Shown here: piece by piece, positions 7,764 to 16,206 of the stretch | Layout of the letters: every line of letters begins with the position of its first letter | How positions within the stretch are numbered: position 1 is the stretch's first letter | DNA from: Selenomonadaceae bacterium | GTDB lineage: Bacteria > Bacillota > Negativicutes > Selenomonadales > Selenomonadaceae | NCBI GenBank assembly: GCA_024698045.1 | Contig: JAILRS010000019.1 | Location: 1-59,067 of the forward strand | DNA: 59,067 bases | Direction: 5' to 3' | The notes under the pieces: model-generated | Seen by the model: only the letters and a program-made list of their open reading frames with translations | The model's database searches: none | Told to the model about the DNA's origin: nothing | Made by a program: the position numbers and the translations under genes

Positions 7764-9122
7764 TTAAATCAATTCGATAATTTTTTCCATGTGCATGACG
7801 TGAGACGCCTTGAACAGGATTGTATCGCCGTGACGGACAATCTCAAGAATTTTTCTGGCGGCTTCCTCGTGTGTGGCGTAGACGAAAACATTTTTCATAC
7901 CGGCATTGCGTGCGCCTTCGGCGATAAATTGCCCGAGTGAGCCGAGAGTTATAAGGGTATCGAAATTATTTTCCGCCAATTCCGTACCGATTTCCATATG
8001 AACTTCTTCGGCGATATCGCCCAACTCCAGCATATCCCCGAGCACGGCGATTAATCTACCGCTGTAAATTTCCGAGGCGGTTTTGATAGCCACGCGCATT
8101 GACGCAGGACTTGCATTATAAGCATCATTGACGATAGTGATTCCGTCGCGGCTGATAACTTCAAATCTCATTTTGGTAGTGGTCAAACTTGATATGCCGC
8201 GTTGAATTTCATCAACGGTCAAGCCCAAAGTCAAGCCCACGGCAATTGCGGCGAGAGTGTTTGAAACATTGTGCCGCCCCAACATCGGGATTTCAAATAG
8301 GTATTCTTTGTCTTTGTATACGAGAATAAATTCGGTGGAGACACTGCCGATTAAAATATCTTTGGCAATCAAGTCGGCACGATTTTCAATACCGTAAGTC
8401 AAAACGGTTACTCCGTCATTCGCCGAATCTTTCATCGCCAAAGTGTAAGGATTATCGGCATTTAAAATGACTGTGCCGCCTTTGGGAATCGCCTCTACCA
8501 TTTCGCTTTTCGCCTTGGCGATATTTTCAATCGAGCCGAGTAATTCGATATGAGTTTCGTTGACGTTGGTGACGATGCCGATTGTCGGGCGAACGTATTT
8601 GGCGAGAGTTTTAATCTGATTGAGACCGCGCATACCTATTTCGACGACGGCTGCGCGATGATTGGGAGTTATCCCCAACAAAGTCAAGGGGACACCTACT
8701 TCGTTATTGAAATTGCCCGAAGTTTTTTTGATATTGCCGTATTCGTTAAGAGCGGCGGCAGTTAAATCTTTGGTTGTGGTTTTACCATTGGAACCCGTGA
8801 TAGCAATGACGGGAATATCGAAACGGGAACGCCATGAACCTGCGATTTGACGGTAAGCGACAAGAGTATCGTCGACACGCAGGACAACACCGCCCGTGAT
8901 TTCTTCGGCAGTCTTACCGACCATAACCGCGGCGGCACCTTTTTTCAGTGCATCTTCGGCAAAATCTTCACCGTTGAAACGTTCGCCCTTGAGCGCGATA
9001 AACAAACAGCCCGAAGTAATTTTGCGGCTATCGGTTGTCACGTCATCGAAATAAATTTCATCTATTGAATTGGTCTTGGCTCCCGTGACCTGTATTATTT
9101 CCGTTAAGCTTAATTTATTCAC
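7764..9122 (-). CDS. murF: UDP-MurNAc-tripeptide--D-Ala-D-Ala ligase MurF
   Basis: A 452-aa Mur ligase that adds the D-Ala-D-Ala dipeptide to UDP-MurNAc-tripeptide. It has the P-loop AITGSNGKTTTKDL, the family stretch SGNFNNEVGVPLTLL and NDAYNASPASM typical of MurF. The GTG start is supported by GGAGG 8 nt upstream. A 115-nt gap separates it from murE; I see no feature in that gap. Its dipeptide substrate would be made by the Ddl half of the fusion protein encoded in the same operon. Confidence 0.95.
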   Translation of the reverse strand: MNKLSLTEIIQVTGAKTNSIDEIYFDDVTTDSRKITSGCLFIALKGERFNGEDFAEDALKKGAAAVMVGKTAEEITGGVVLRVDDTLVAYRQIAGSWRSRFDIPVIAITGSNGKTTTKDLTAAALNEYGNIKKTSGNFNNEVGVPLTLLGITPNHRAAVVEIGMRGLNQIKTLAKYVRPTIGIVTNVNETHIELLGSIENIAKAKSEMVEAIPKGGTVILNADNPYTLAMKDSANDGVTVLTYGIENRADLIAKDILIGSVSTEFILVYKDKEYLFEIPMLGRHNVSNTLAAIAVGLTLGLTVDEIQRGISSLTTTKMRFEVISRDGITIVNDAYNASPASMRVAIKTASEIYSGRLIAVLGDMLELGDIAEEVHMEIGTELAENNFDTLITLGSLGQFIAEGARNAGMKNVFVYATHEEAARKILEIVRHGDTILFKASHVMHMEKIIELI

Positions 9123-9237
9123 AGTAATTTCCTCCAGATATAATGTTGCAACCGGCGCAACTTTCTATTTCCTTTAATGAAAAAATTCCTTAACCTGTAA
9201 TAAAATCTTGCTGATATTTGGCGAACTACCTTAAATC

Positions 9238-10722
9238 TTACTTGACAGAAATTATTGCCTCGTGCGCAACTTCTCTGTCGTCGAAATGAATAGTACCGGT
9301 ATTGAGAATCTGATAATTTTCGTGACCTTTGCCCAGAATCAAAACGACGTCACCGCTTGAGGCGAGTTGAATGGCGCGGAAAATTGCGCTACGTCTGTCG
9401 GCGATACGTTCGTAAAATTTTTCTCCGATACTTTCCTTCACTCCGACTTCAACATCATCCAAAATCTTTTCGGGATTTTCTGTGCGCGGATTATCACTGG
9501 TGGCAATGACAATATCGCTGAGTTGTGCCGCCAATTTCCCCATTATCGGGCGTTTACGGTTATCTCTGTCGCCGCCGCACCCGAATACCGTTATTATTCG
9601 ACCCTTGGCAATTTTGCGCGCGGTCTCCAAAACATTTTTGACGCCGTCGGGCGTATGAGCATAATCGACGATAACCGCGAAAGGAATATCGGCAAAAATA
9701 CGCTCGAATCGTCCGGGGACGCTCCTGAAATTTTCCAATGAACTTTTTATGATATCGGGCGAAATATTTTCCGCCAAAGCCGCGCCTACTGCGCAGAGGA
9801 CATTATAAACATTGAAAAGCCCCGTGACATGCAAAGTCAAATCCATGACGCCGAAGGAGCCGCGTATTTTGAATTTCATACCATCGGCACGGACATTGAC
9901 ATCAACGGCACGCAAATCGGCGGAATTTTCCACGCCGTAAGTAATTTTATCGCAAAGGCAGTGATTTAAAATTTGAGAGCCTGCCGCGTCGTCGATATTT
10001 ACTACGGCGGTTTTACCTTGCTTATGTCCGCGCCTTGAGGTCATATCAAACAATTTTGCTTTGGCACGGAGATAATTTTCCATTGTGCCGTGAAAGTCTA
10101 AGTGATCCTGCGTTAAGTTGGTGAAGACGGCAGTATCGAATTCAATACCTGCGACACGATTTTCGACGAGTGAATGACTGGAAACCTCCATGACGACGAC
10201 TTGAATATTTTGTTCGCGCATCATGGCGAAAACATGTTGCAAGTCAATGATATTGGGTGTGGTATTGGGATTGGGATAACTTTTGTCGCCGATTAAAATC
10301 TGAATGGTACCGATAAGCCCGACAGAAAATCCGGCGTTCAAAAAAATTTGCCGTAACATATAAGTTGTAGTGGTTTTGCCGTTGGTACCGGTTACGCCGA
10401 TAACGCGCATTGATTGGGCAGGATAGTCATAAAAATAGGGGACTATGACAGCCAAAGCGTTAAGCATATCGGGAACGACAAGCACGGATAAATTACTTGG
10501 TGGTTCAAAATTTTTTCTCGTCGTGATAATCGCAACCGCGCCGCGCTCCATTGCCTGCGGTATGTAATTATGACCGTCAACGTGTGAACCTTCCATGCAC
10601 ACGAATAAATTTTTCGCCGTGATTTTACGAGAGTCATGCTCGATACCGCTTATCTCGACATCTTCGCCGATTATTTTCGCTTCGGGTATCAGCAATGCCA
10701 GTTCGCTTAATTTCTTTATCAA
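9238..10722 (-). CDS. murE: UDP-MurNAc-L-Ala-D-Glu--2,6-diaminopimelate ligase MurE
   Basis: A 494-aa Mur ligase. It has the P-loop GVTGTNGKTTTTYML, the carbamylated-lysine region FTNLTQDHLDFHGTMENY, and the amino-acid specificity motif DNPRTENPEKI. In characterised MurE enzymes DNPR marks meso-diaminopimelate rather than lysine specificity, so this organism very probably has mDAP peptidoglycan. The start codon is TTG with GGGAGG 7 nt upstream. First gene of the operon; a sigma-70-type promoter lies about 30 nt upstream. No penicillin-binding protein gene (pbpB/ftsI) precedes it, in contrast to many dcw clusters. Confidence 0.95.
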   Translation of the reverse strand: MIKKLSELALLIPEAKIIGEDVEISGIEHDSRKITAKNLFVCMEGSHVDGHNYIPQAMERGAVAIITTRKNFEPPSNLSVLVVPDMLNALAVIVPYFYDYPAQSMRVIGVTGTNGKTTTTYMLRQIFLNAGFSVGLIGTIQILIGDKSYPNPNTTPNIIDLQHVFAMMREQNIQVVVMEVSSHSLVENRVAGIEFDTAVFTNLTQDHLDFHGTMENYLRAKAKLFDMTSRRGHKQGKTAVVNIDDAAGSQILNHCLCDKITYGVENSADLRAVDVNVRADGMKFKIRGSFGVMDLTLHVTGLFNVYNVLCAVGAALAENISPDIIKSSLENFRSVPGRFERIFADIPFAVIVDYAHTPDGVKNVLETARKIAKGRIITVFGCGGDRDNRKRPIMGKLAAQLSDIVIATSDNPRTENPEKILDDVEVGVKESIGEKFYERIADRRSAIFRAIQLASSGDVVLILGKGHENYQILNTGTIHFDDREVAHEAIISVK

Positions 10723-10750
10723 TAAATCGCCTCCCTATCGTCAGACCCTA

Positions 10751-10780
10751 ATTATAGTTGAATGTTGTATGAAAATACAA
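10751..10780 (-). promoter_or_regulatory. Probable sigma-70 promoter of the mur operon
   Basis: On the minus strand, TTGTAT (10775-10780) and a perfect TATAAT (10751-10756) are separated by 18 bp. Transcription would start near 10744, about 22 nt before the murE TTG codon. Confidence 0.65.
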
Positions 10781-10851
10781 TGCCGCGATAAAAATTTTTA
10801 GTCAAGGCAACATTAAATTGCGGCAAAGTTTTTGACACCCTCAATAAATCA

Positions 10852-11041
10852 CCGCGATTAAAGTAAAATTGACTTGGGGTGTTGCTTACGGAAGAGGCCG
10901 CCCATGGACGGGCGGCCGCCGGCAACGTGATGTTGCGTCCAAAAATCGCGCCAAATTTTTCGACAGCCGTAATTAATAACCGCGCCGAAAAATATAACCG
11001 GTTGACTTTGAATACTTTTGTTAACCATATGAAAGTGACTT
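10852..11041 (-). repeat. Dispersed ~190-bp intergenic repeat, near full-length copy
   Basis: Read on the minus strand it follows the copy at 14412-14602 almost throughout: CACTTT..GTTAACAAAAGT hairpin, TTCAAAGTCAACC, GCGCGGT.ATTAATTAC, GCAAC.TCACGTTGCCGGC, the palindrome GGCCGCCC-N6-GGGCGGCC (10896-10917), CCTCTTCCGTAA, CAACAC..CAAGTCAATTTTACTT. No open reading frame of note. It sits between the divergent murE operon and the 11137 gene. Confidence 0.8.
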
Positions 11042-11136
11042 TTCACTTATTGATTGGCGTAAAATTTTTTGCCTGAAAGGATTTTGGATTGACAGCGAAG
11101 AATATCTATTAAAAATATATTTGGAGCGGATATGCG

Positions 11137-11625
11137 ATGAAGAAAAATTTTTTGACGACATTTATGACGGTAATGTTGATAACGGTCACAGCGTTTGCCA
11201 ACGGTTGGCAACAAATTTACACCGACGACAGCAATAATCAAATTTATTTCAATCCGGATTCGGTGCAGGTAACTGCCCGAGACAATGACAGTGCCACATT
11301 CAGCGCATCTTTTCGTATGATTTACAGCAACAAAGGACGCGATATCTTGATTGATTGGTATCGCAACAATTCCGTTATGCCGAGAGATATCGAAAGTCTT
11401 GCCTACGACGTTGCCAAAATCAATTTCCGCAAAGACGGAGACGAAAGATATTACTGTATAGAAAGTCGCATATCCTATCGCGCGGACGGATCCGAAATAA
11501 AAGATATGCATTACATTGCAGAAGAAAATCCCACTTGGCAACCGATTCAAATCGGCTCGGTTCTCGACGTAGAATATTACAACGCTATTCTTATCGTCGA
11601 GGGTAAAGAATTCGACATACAATAA
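11137..11625 (+). CDS. Small exported protein, surface-adhesin-E-like
   Basis: A 162-aa protein with a clear signal peptide (KKNFLTTFMTVMLITVTAFA, cleavage after AFA). The mature part has the pattern WQQIYTDDSNNQIYFNPDSV followed by beta-strands and a late HYIAEENPTWQPIQIGS block. This arrangement resembles the surface-adhesin protein E-like domain common in small exported proteins of Negativicutes. The assignment rests on overall pattern, so function is open. The ATG has GGAG 10 nt upstream; an earlier ATG at 11132 runs into a stop at once. A TTGACA at 11089-11094 may be its -35 box, but no good -10 is evident. Confidence 0.75.
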   Translation: MKKNFLTTFMTVMLITVTAFANGWQQIYTDDSNNQIYFNPDSVQVTARDNDSATFSASFRMIYSNKGRDILIDWYRNNSVMPRDIESLAYDVAKINFRKDGDERYYCIESRISYRADGSEIKDMHYIAEENPTWQPIQIGSVLDVEYYNAILIVEGKEFDIQ

Positions 11626-11700
11626 GCCGTAAAATAAATTTAAGGGGAGATTATCACGGGCATACTAAAAAATTTAAATTCTCCCGAGGAACTGCACTCA

Positions 11701-13566
11701 ATGAGTTTGGAGCAACTAAAAGAGTTGGCGACGGAAATACGCGAATTGATTTTGACGACGGTCGCCAATAACGGCGGACATCTTGCGCCAAGTTTGGGTA
11801 CGGTTGAATTAACTTTGGCACTTTATTCGGTGTTTGACTTCAGTAAAGACAGAATTGTTTGGGATGTCGGACATCAAGCTTACACGCACAAAATTTTAAC
11901 AGGGCGACGCGACACTTTCCATACACTGCGAACCAAGGGAGGCATAACGGGCTTCCCGAAACGTGCCGAGTCGCCTTTTGATTCGTTCGGCGTAGGTCAC
12001 GCCTCTACCTCGATAAGTGCCGCCCTCGGGCTACTCATTGCCGCCGAAATCGAAAATGTCGATCGCAAAGTCATTGCGGTTATCGGTGACGGAGCATTGA
12101 CGGGCGGTGAGGCTTTTGAAGGTCTCAATCATGCCGGTCAACTCAAAAAAAATTTAATCGTCATACTCAACGACAACGAAATGTCAATCGATAAAAATGT
12201 CGGCGCGTTATCGGAATATCTTTCGGATTTGAGACTTATGCCGCAATATCATCGCGCCAAAAAAGAGATTGAAGGTTTCATAAAAAATATGCCGTTCCCC
12301 GATATCGGCGAAAAAATTTTGGTTGCCGCCAATTCTGTTCGATCGGGTTTAAAGTCTGCAATTGTGTCGGGTACTTTATTCGAGGCTCTCGGCTTTACTT
12401 ATCTGGGACCTATTGATGGTCATGACATTCGCAACATGCAAACTGTTTTTTCGCGGCTCGGGGTATTCGATACGCCCGTTTTGGTTCACGTTCACACGAA
12501 GAAGGGCAAAGGTTATGCGCCTGCGGAGAAATCGCCCGATAAATTTCACGGGGTGGGCAAATTCGATAAGGCAACCGGTCGCGTGATAAAGAAACCTGCG
12601 CCGCCGAGTTACACCGAAATTTTTTCGCAGACGATTTTAGATTGCGCGGCGGAAAATGAAAAGGTAGTAGCGATAACCGCCGCAATGCCTACGGGCACGG
12701 GTTTAAAAAAGTTCTCTGAAATATTTCCGCGCAGATTTTTCGATACGGGCATATCGGAAGAACACGCAGTGACATTGGCGGCAGGAATGGCGGCGGGTGG
12801 TTTGCGCCCGATGGTTGCGATTTACTCGACGTTTTTCCAACGCGCTTACGATCAAATTTTGCATGACGTTTGTCTACAGAATTTGCCCGTGACATTTTGT
12901 TTGGACAGAGCCGGACTGGTAGGCGAAGACGGCGCAACTCATCACGGCGTATTTGACATGGCTTATCTGCGCACGATTCCGAATATGAATATACTTGTGC
13001 CGAAAGACGAAAACGAATTGCGGCAAATGATGTTCGCGATATTGGAACAAGATAAACCGGCGGCGATACGTTATCCGCGCGGCTCGGGTTTGGGCGTGAA
13101 AGTTGTAAGCACACCGCAAAAAATTCCGTGGGGCAAAGCTGAAATTTTACGCGGAAACGAAACGGCGAACGTAGCGATATTTGCGGTCGGTACAATGGTA
13201 AAAAATTCGTTGGATGCGGCGATAATCCTCAACGGGCTGAAAATTTCGGTGAACGTGATAAACGCAAGATTTGTTAAGCCGCTTGACACCGAAACGATAA
13301 AAAAATTCGCACAAACGGTAAAATTAATCGTGACGTGCGAAGAGGGAACATTGACGGGCGGATTCGGTTCGGCGGTCGCGGAATTTTTGGCGGACGCGGA
13401 AATATCGACACCGCTCCTGCGTTTGGGCGTACCCGATAAATTTATCGAGCAAGGTACACGCGCGGAATTATTGGATATATGCGGCTTGACGGCGGAAAAA
13501 ATTTCGCAGAGTATAACCGAACGACTTTACGAATTGAAATTTGGATTCTTGACGGTGGAGAAATGA
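11701..13566 (+). CDS. dxs: 1-deoxy-D-xylulose-5-phosphate synthase Dxs
   Basis: A thiamine-diphosphate enzyme that condenses pyruvate and glyceraldehyde-3-phosphate, the first step of the MEP isoprenoid pathway (ultimately feeding undecaprenyl phosphate). Evidence: VGHQAYTHKILTGR, the ThDP motif GDGALTGGEAFEGLNHAG..NDNEMSI, catalytic-glutamate region SEEHAVTLAAGMAAGG, and a C-terminal transketolase domain. The first ATG is 11701, but homologous leader codons (LKNLNSPEELHS) continue upstream in frame without ATG, GTG or TTG. An ACG at 11656, six nt after GGGGAG, would give the usual N-terminus. The annotated start is therefore the conservative choice. It overlaps tlyA by 4 nt (ATGA). Confidence 0.94.
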   Translation: MSLEQLKELATEIRELILTTVANNGGHLAPSLGTVELTLALYSVFDFSKDRIVWDVGHQAYTHKILTGRRDTFHTLRTKGGITGFPKRAESPFDSFGVGHASTSISAALGLLIAAEIENVDRKVIAVIGDGALTGGEAFEGLNHAGQLKKNLIVILNDNEMSIDKNVGALSEYLSDLRLMPQYHRAKKEIEGFIKNMPFPDIGEKILVAANSVRSGLKSAIVSGTLFEALGFTYLGPIDGHDIRNMQTVFSRLGVFDTPVLVHVHTKKGKGYAPAEKSPDKFHGVGKFDKATGRVIKKPAPPSYTEIFSQTILDCAAENEKVVAITAAMPTGTGLKKFSEIFPRRFFDTGISEEHAVTLAAGMAAGGLRPMVAIYSTFFQRAYDQILHDVCLQNLPVTFCLDRAGLVGEDGATHHGVFDMAYLRTIPNMNILVPKDENELRQMMFAILEQDKPAAIRYPRGSGLGVKVVSTPQKIPWGKAEILRGNETANVAIFAVGTMVKNSLDAAIILNGLKISVNVINARFVKPLDTETIKKFAQTVKLIVTCEEGTLTGGFGSAVAEFLADAEISTPLLRLGVPDKFIEQGTRAELLDICGLTAEKISQSITERLYELKFGFLTVEK

Positions 13567-14357
13567 AACAACGACTTGATATTTTTTTGACGGATAAAAA
13601 CTATTTCGACAGCCGCGCCAAAGCCAAAGCAATGATTATGGCAGGAAAAATTTTGGTGAACGGTCAGAAGGTCGACAAGGCAGGGACATTGATAGCCGAA
13701 GATGCGCAGATTAGGATTTTGGGCGAAGAAATGCCCTTTGTCAGTCGCGGCGGCTTGAAATTGCAAAAGGCGGTTGAGGTTTTCGGATTAGACTTGAACG
13801 GGAAAATCGCGGCGGATATCGGAGCCTCGACGGGCGGATTTACTGATTGCATGTTACAGCACGGCGCGATGAAAGTTTACGCGATTGATGTCGGCTACGG
13901 ACAACTTGCTTGGAAACTTCGGCAAGATAATCGCGTTGTGAATATGGAGCGCACGAACGTCCGCAATGTCACCGCGGAAAATTTCCCCGACGCCCCGAAT
14001 TTTATTTCTGTCGACGTGGCTTTTATTTCACTCGATAAAGTGTTGCCGGTTGTCTACGATATTTTGACTGATGACGGCGAAGCAGTCGCGTTGATAAAGC
14101 CGCAATTTGAAGCGGGACGCGAATACGTCGGGAAAAAGGGAGTAGTCCGTGATAAAAAAATTCACGCGGCAGTTATCGAAAAAGTTTTGTCGTTCGCTAC
14201 TGAAACGGGCTTTAAAATTCTCGGGCTGGATTTTTCGCCCGTCAAAGGTCCCGAAGGAAATATTGAGTATCTTGCATACTTCGGGAAGAACGGCACCGAA
14301 AATTTCACGGCTGATATCGATTCTACAGTCGAGGCGGCTCATGCGGCACTTGATTAA
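13563..14357 (+). CDS. tlyA: TlyA-family S4-domain rRNA 2'-O-methyltransferase (hemolysin A family)
   Basis: A 264-aa protein. The N-terminal S4 RNA-binding domain (RLDIFLTDKNYFDSRAKAKAMIMAGKI, split here for reading) is followed by an FtsJ-like SAM-dependent methyltransferase fold with ADIGASTGGFTDCML as the SAM-binding loop and DVGYGQLAWKLR after it. Characterised TlyA proteins 2'-O-methylate 16S/23S rRNA; the hemolysin name is historical. The frame is open further upstream, but the ATG overlapping the dxs stop codon, preceded by GGTGGAG, is the natural start. A dxs-tlyA pair is common in Firmicutes. Confidence 0.9.
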   Translation: MKQRLDIFLTDKNYFDSRAKAKAMIMAGKILVNGQKVDKAGTLIAEDAQIRILGEEMPFVSRGGLKLQKAVEVFGLDLNGKIAADIGASTGGFTDCMLQHGAMKVYAIDVGYGQLAWKLRQDNRVVNMERTNVRNVTAENFPDAPNFISVDVAFISLDKVLPVVYDILTDDGEAVALIKPQFEAGREYVGKKGVVRDKKIHAAVIEKVLSFATETGFKILGLDFSPVKGPEGNIEYLAYFGKNGTENFTADIDSTVEAAHAALD

Positions 14358-14360
14358 CAA

Positions 14361-14398
14361 AAAAACTCTCGGGCTTTTCGCTTGAGAGTTTTTGTTTA
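14361..14398 (+). terminator. Intrinsic terminator of dxs-tlyA
   Basis: AACTCTC (14364-14370) pairs with GAGAGTT (14384-14390), flanked by an A-run upstream and TTTTTGTTT downstream. It lies directly after the tlyA stop codon. Confidence 0.85.
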
Positions 14399-14411
14399 TA
14401 TCGGGGGTGGT

Positions 14412-14602
14412 GGCACTTTCGTTGAGTTAACAAAAGTGTTCAAAGTCAACCTGTTATAATTTACAGGCGCGGTCATTAATTACAGTTGGCAAAAACTTTA
14501 TCGCGACAATTGGATGCAACGTCACGTTGCCGGCGGCCGCCCGTCCGTGGGCGCCTCTTCCGTAATCAACACACCAAGTCAATTTTACTTCAACCGCGGC
14601 GA
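14412..14602 (+). repeat. Dispersed ~190-bp intergenic repeat, near full-length copy
   Basis: It starts with the CACTTT..AAAGTG hairpin (14414-14438) and continues with TTCAAAGTCAACC, GCGCGGTCATTAATTAC, TTGGATGCAACGTCACGTT, GCCGGCGGCCGCCCGTCC, CCTCTTCCGTAATCAACAC and AAGTCAATTTTACTT. It ends at the stop codon of the convergent radical SAM gene. In this copy the GC palindrome is degenerate (GTGGGCGCC instead of ATGGGCGGC). It lies in the convergent interval between tlyA and the radical SAM gene. Confidence 0.8.
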
Positions 14603-15850
14603 TTATCGCAAGTCACTTGCTACATAGTGACTGAAATTGCCGATAGTCAATGCCGGAAAATCTTTTTGCAATTCGCGCAGAAATTTTTTCGTACCCGTGA
14701 AATTATCGGAAGTCATATTCATAGCGGCAAAAAATGCGTCGGGATCGTAATTCAAATTTCGTACTTGAATCATGTTGACGGGCAATTCGTTCAGGAAAAT
14801 TTTCCATGCCGTAAGCTCTTCCGTCTCGTCATTAAAGCCCGGCATATACAACATATTCAACGAAACATGAACGCCGTTATCGAGTGCGTAGCGAATAGAA
14901 TTTTTAACATCGTCGAGTTTGTAAGCCGCGCGGTAATATCGTTGATAACTTTCGTCGCGAGCACTGATAATCGATACGCGCATAGAATTCAAACCTGCGT
15001 CGACGATTTTTTTTATGCCCGATGTAAATCCTGCGTTCGTGTTGATGTTAATTTGTCCGCGGTCGGTTGATTCGCGGATTTTTTTTATCGCCGCGCTGAT
15101 ATTTTCCGCCATTAAAGACGGCTCGCCTTCGCAACCTTGACCGAAACTGATTATGCTTTCGGGCGCGTGCGACAGATGATAAATTCCCAAGTTCGCAATT
15201 TCATCGACTGTCGGCTTGAATGTGATACGACTTTGCGGACTCGGACAACATTCCGATTGCTGCAGAGATATGCAACCTAAACAATTTGCGTTACAGGTCG
15301 GCGAAGTAGGTACACCACACTCCCAACGTCTGTAAAATAAATTCTGCGCAGTCAAACAATGCCACTCAAGCGAACAATTCGCAACTTGCTCGACGATTCT
15401 GTTATCCGGTAAATCCTTTTTTACGCGACGGATTAATTTCTTTAAATCACGAGTGTTGTAATTTTCGGGATTCCATTTGTGATTTTCGTCGGTGTAAATT
15501 GCCGCGGCATATAAATCATCACGGTAAAGCACGACGGCAGTATAACCGTAGAGCGGCAAATATTTCGCGTGAGGATTTTTTTTGTAGGCAGGAAGATGAG
15601 TACGGGTATAACCTTGCGGAAGAATAGCCGAAACCGCACGCCCCTTCAGCGGAACAAATTCGCCGCGCTTTAAGCCGATTGCTTTACGGTCGGGCAAAAA
15701 CATCAAATCTGCACTGTCGGGCAACTTGATTAAATCATCGGGCTTGAGTTTGAAAAATTTTTCGCCGATACGCCCTACACCTTCCGCCTCGGGTACATCA
15801 AAAATATTTCCCTTTTCGTCCGCCGTTAATGCTGTTATTCTGTTCGTCAT
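14603..15850 (-). CDS. Radical SAM protein of unknown specificity
   Basis: A 415-aa protein with an unusual layout. About 180 N-terminal residues come first, with two internal cysteine-containing stretches (ANCSLEWHC). They precede the radical SAM cluster motif CNANCLGC (C-x3-C-x2-C, about residues 186-193). The core then shows FGQGCEGEPSLM, NINTNAGFTSGIKKIVDAGLNSMRVSI and LNMLYMPGFNDE, typical of the TIM-barrel. The spacing of the motif from the N-terminus suggests a fused accessory domain. I do not recognise the substrate. Starts at TTG 15862 or ATG 15856 are also possible; the ATG at 15850 follows GGTG weakly. A monocistronic unit, it has its own promoter divergent from the DUF896-proC operon. 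Confidence 0.8.
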   Translation of the reverse strand: MTNRITALTADEKGNIFDVPEAEGVGRIGEKFFKLKPDDLIKLPDSADLMFLPDRKAIGLKRGEFVPLKGRAVSAILPQGYTRTHLPAYKKNPHAKYLPLYGYTAVVLYRDDLYAAAIYTDENHKWNPENYNTRDLKKLIRRVKKDLPDNRIVEQVANCSLEWHCLTAQNLFYRRWECGVPTSPTCNANCLGCISLQQSECCPSPQSRITFKPTVDEIANLGIYHLSHAPESIISFGQGCEGEPSLMAENISAAIKKIRESTDRGQININTNAGFTSGIKKIVDAGLNSMRVSIISARDESYQRYYRAAYKLDDVKNSIRYALDNGVHVSLNMLYMPGFNDETEELTAWKIFLNELPVNMIQVRNLNYDPDAFFAAMNMTSDNFTGTKKFLRELQKDFPALTIGNFSHYVASDLR

Positions 15851-15880
15851 AATCATCACCAAAATTCTTAAGTTATCGCG

Positions 15881-15909
15881 ATTATAATTGGCTCACGATT
15901 TATTTTCAA
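15881..15909 (-). promoter_or_regulatory. Promoter of the radical SAM gene
   Basis: TTGAAA (15904-15909) and TATAAT (15881-15886) on the minus strand, 17-bp spacing; the start codon is about 30 nt downstream. Confidence 0.75.
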
Positions 15910-15924
15910 TAAGCTTGCTCCGTG

Positions 15925-15954
15925 TAGACAGGACTTGACGCAATATTATATAAT
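15925..15954 (+). promoter_or_regulatory. Promoter of the DUF896-proC operon
   Basis: TAGACA (15925-15930) and TATAAT (15949-15954) with 18-bp spacing. Transcription would begin near 15961, only about 6 nt before the first ATG at 15967, which argues for the downstream TTG start of the first gene. Confidence 0.65.
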
Positions 15955-16005
15955 CCTATTCGCTTCATGGAGGAAGATTATCACGGCGAAGGGAGCGATT
16001 TATTT

Positions 16006-16206
16006 TTGATAACGCCCGAACTTTTGGCAAGGATAAACGAACTGTCACGCAAAAAACGCGCGGAAGGTTTGACCGACAAAGAACTTGCCGAACAAAAAGA
16101 ATTATACAAAGTATATCTGGCGGCGATACGCGGACAAGTAACGGATTTACTTGAGAGCATAGAATTCACAGACGAGCCGCCTAAGAAAAACGGAGGTAGA
16201 AAATAA
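16006..16206 (+). CDS. DUF896/YnzC-family small protein
   Basis: A 66-aa protein matching the DUF896 (UPF0291) pattern: ITPELLARINELSRKKRAEG, LTDKELAEQKELYKVYLAAI and a charged tail. Members are small helical cytoplasmic proteins, in Bacillus linked to the SOS-induced yneA operon, with unclear function. The ATG at 15967 would add 13 residues but has no ribosome binding site and lies at the presumed transcription start. The TTG at 16006 has GGGAG 10 nt upstream and matches the family N-terminus. Its stop codon overlaps the proC ATG (TAATG). Confidence 0.8.
   Translation: MITPELLARINELSRKKRAEGLTDKELAEQKELYKVYLAAIRGQVTDLLESIEFTDEPPKKNGGRK

Noticed and set aside
11047..11622. 191-codon frame on the minus strand
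   Set aside because: It is antisense to the well-supported signal-peptide protein at 11137-11625 and has no ribosome binding site or recognisable domain.
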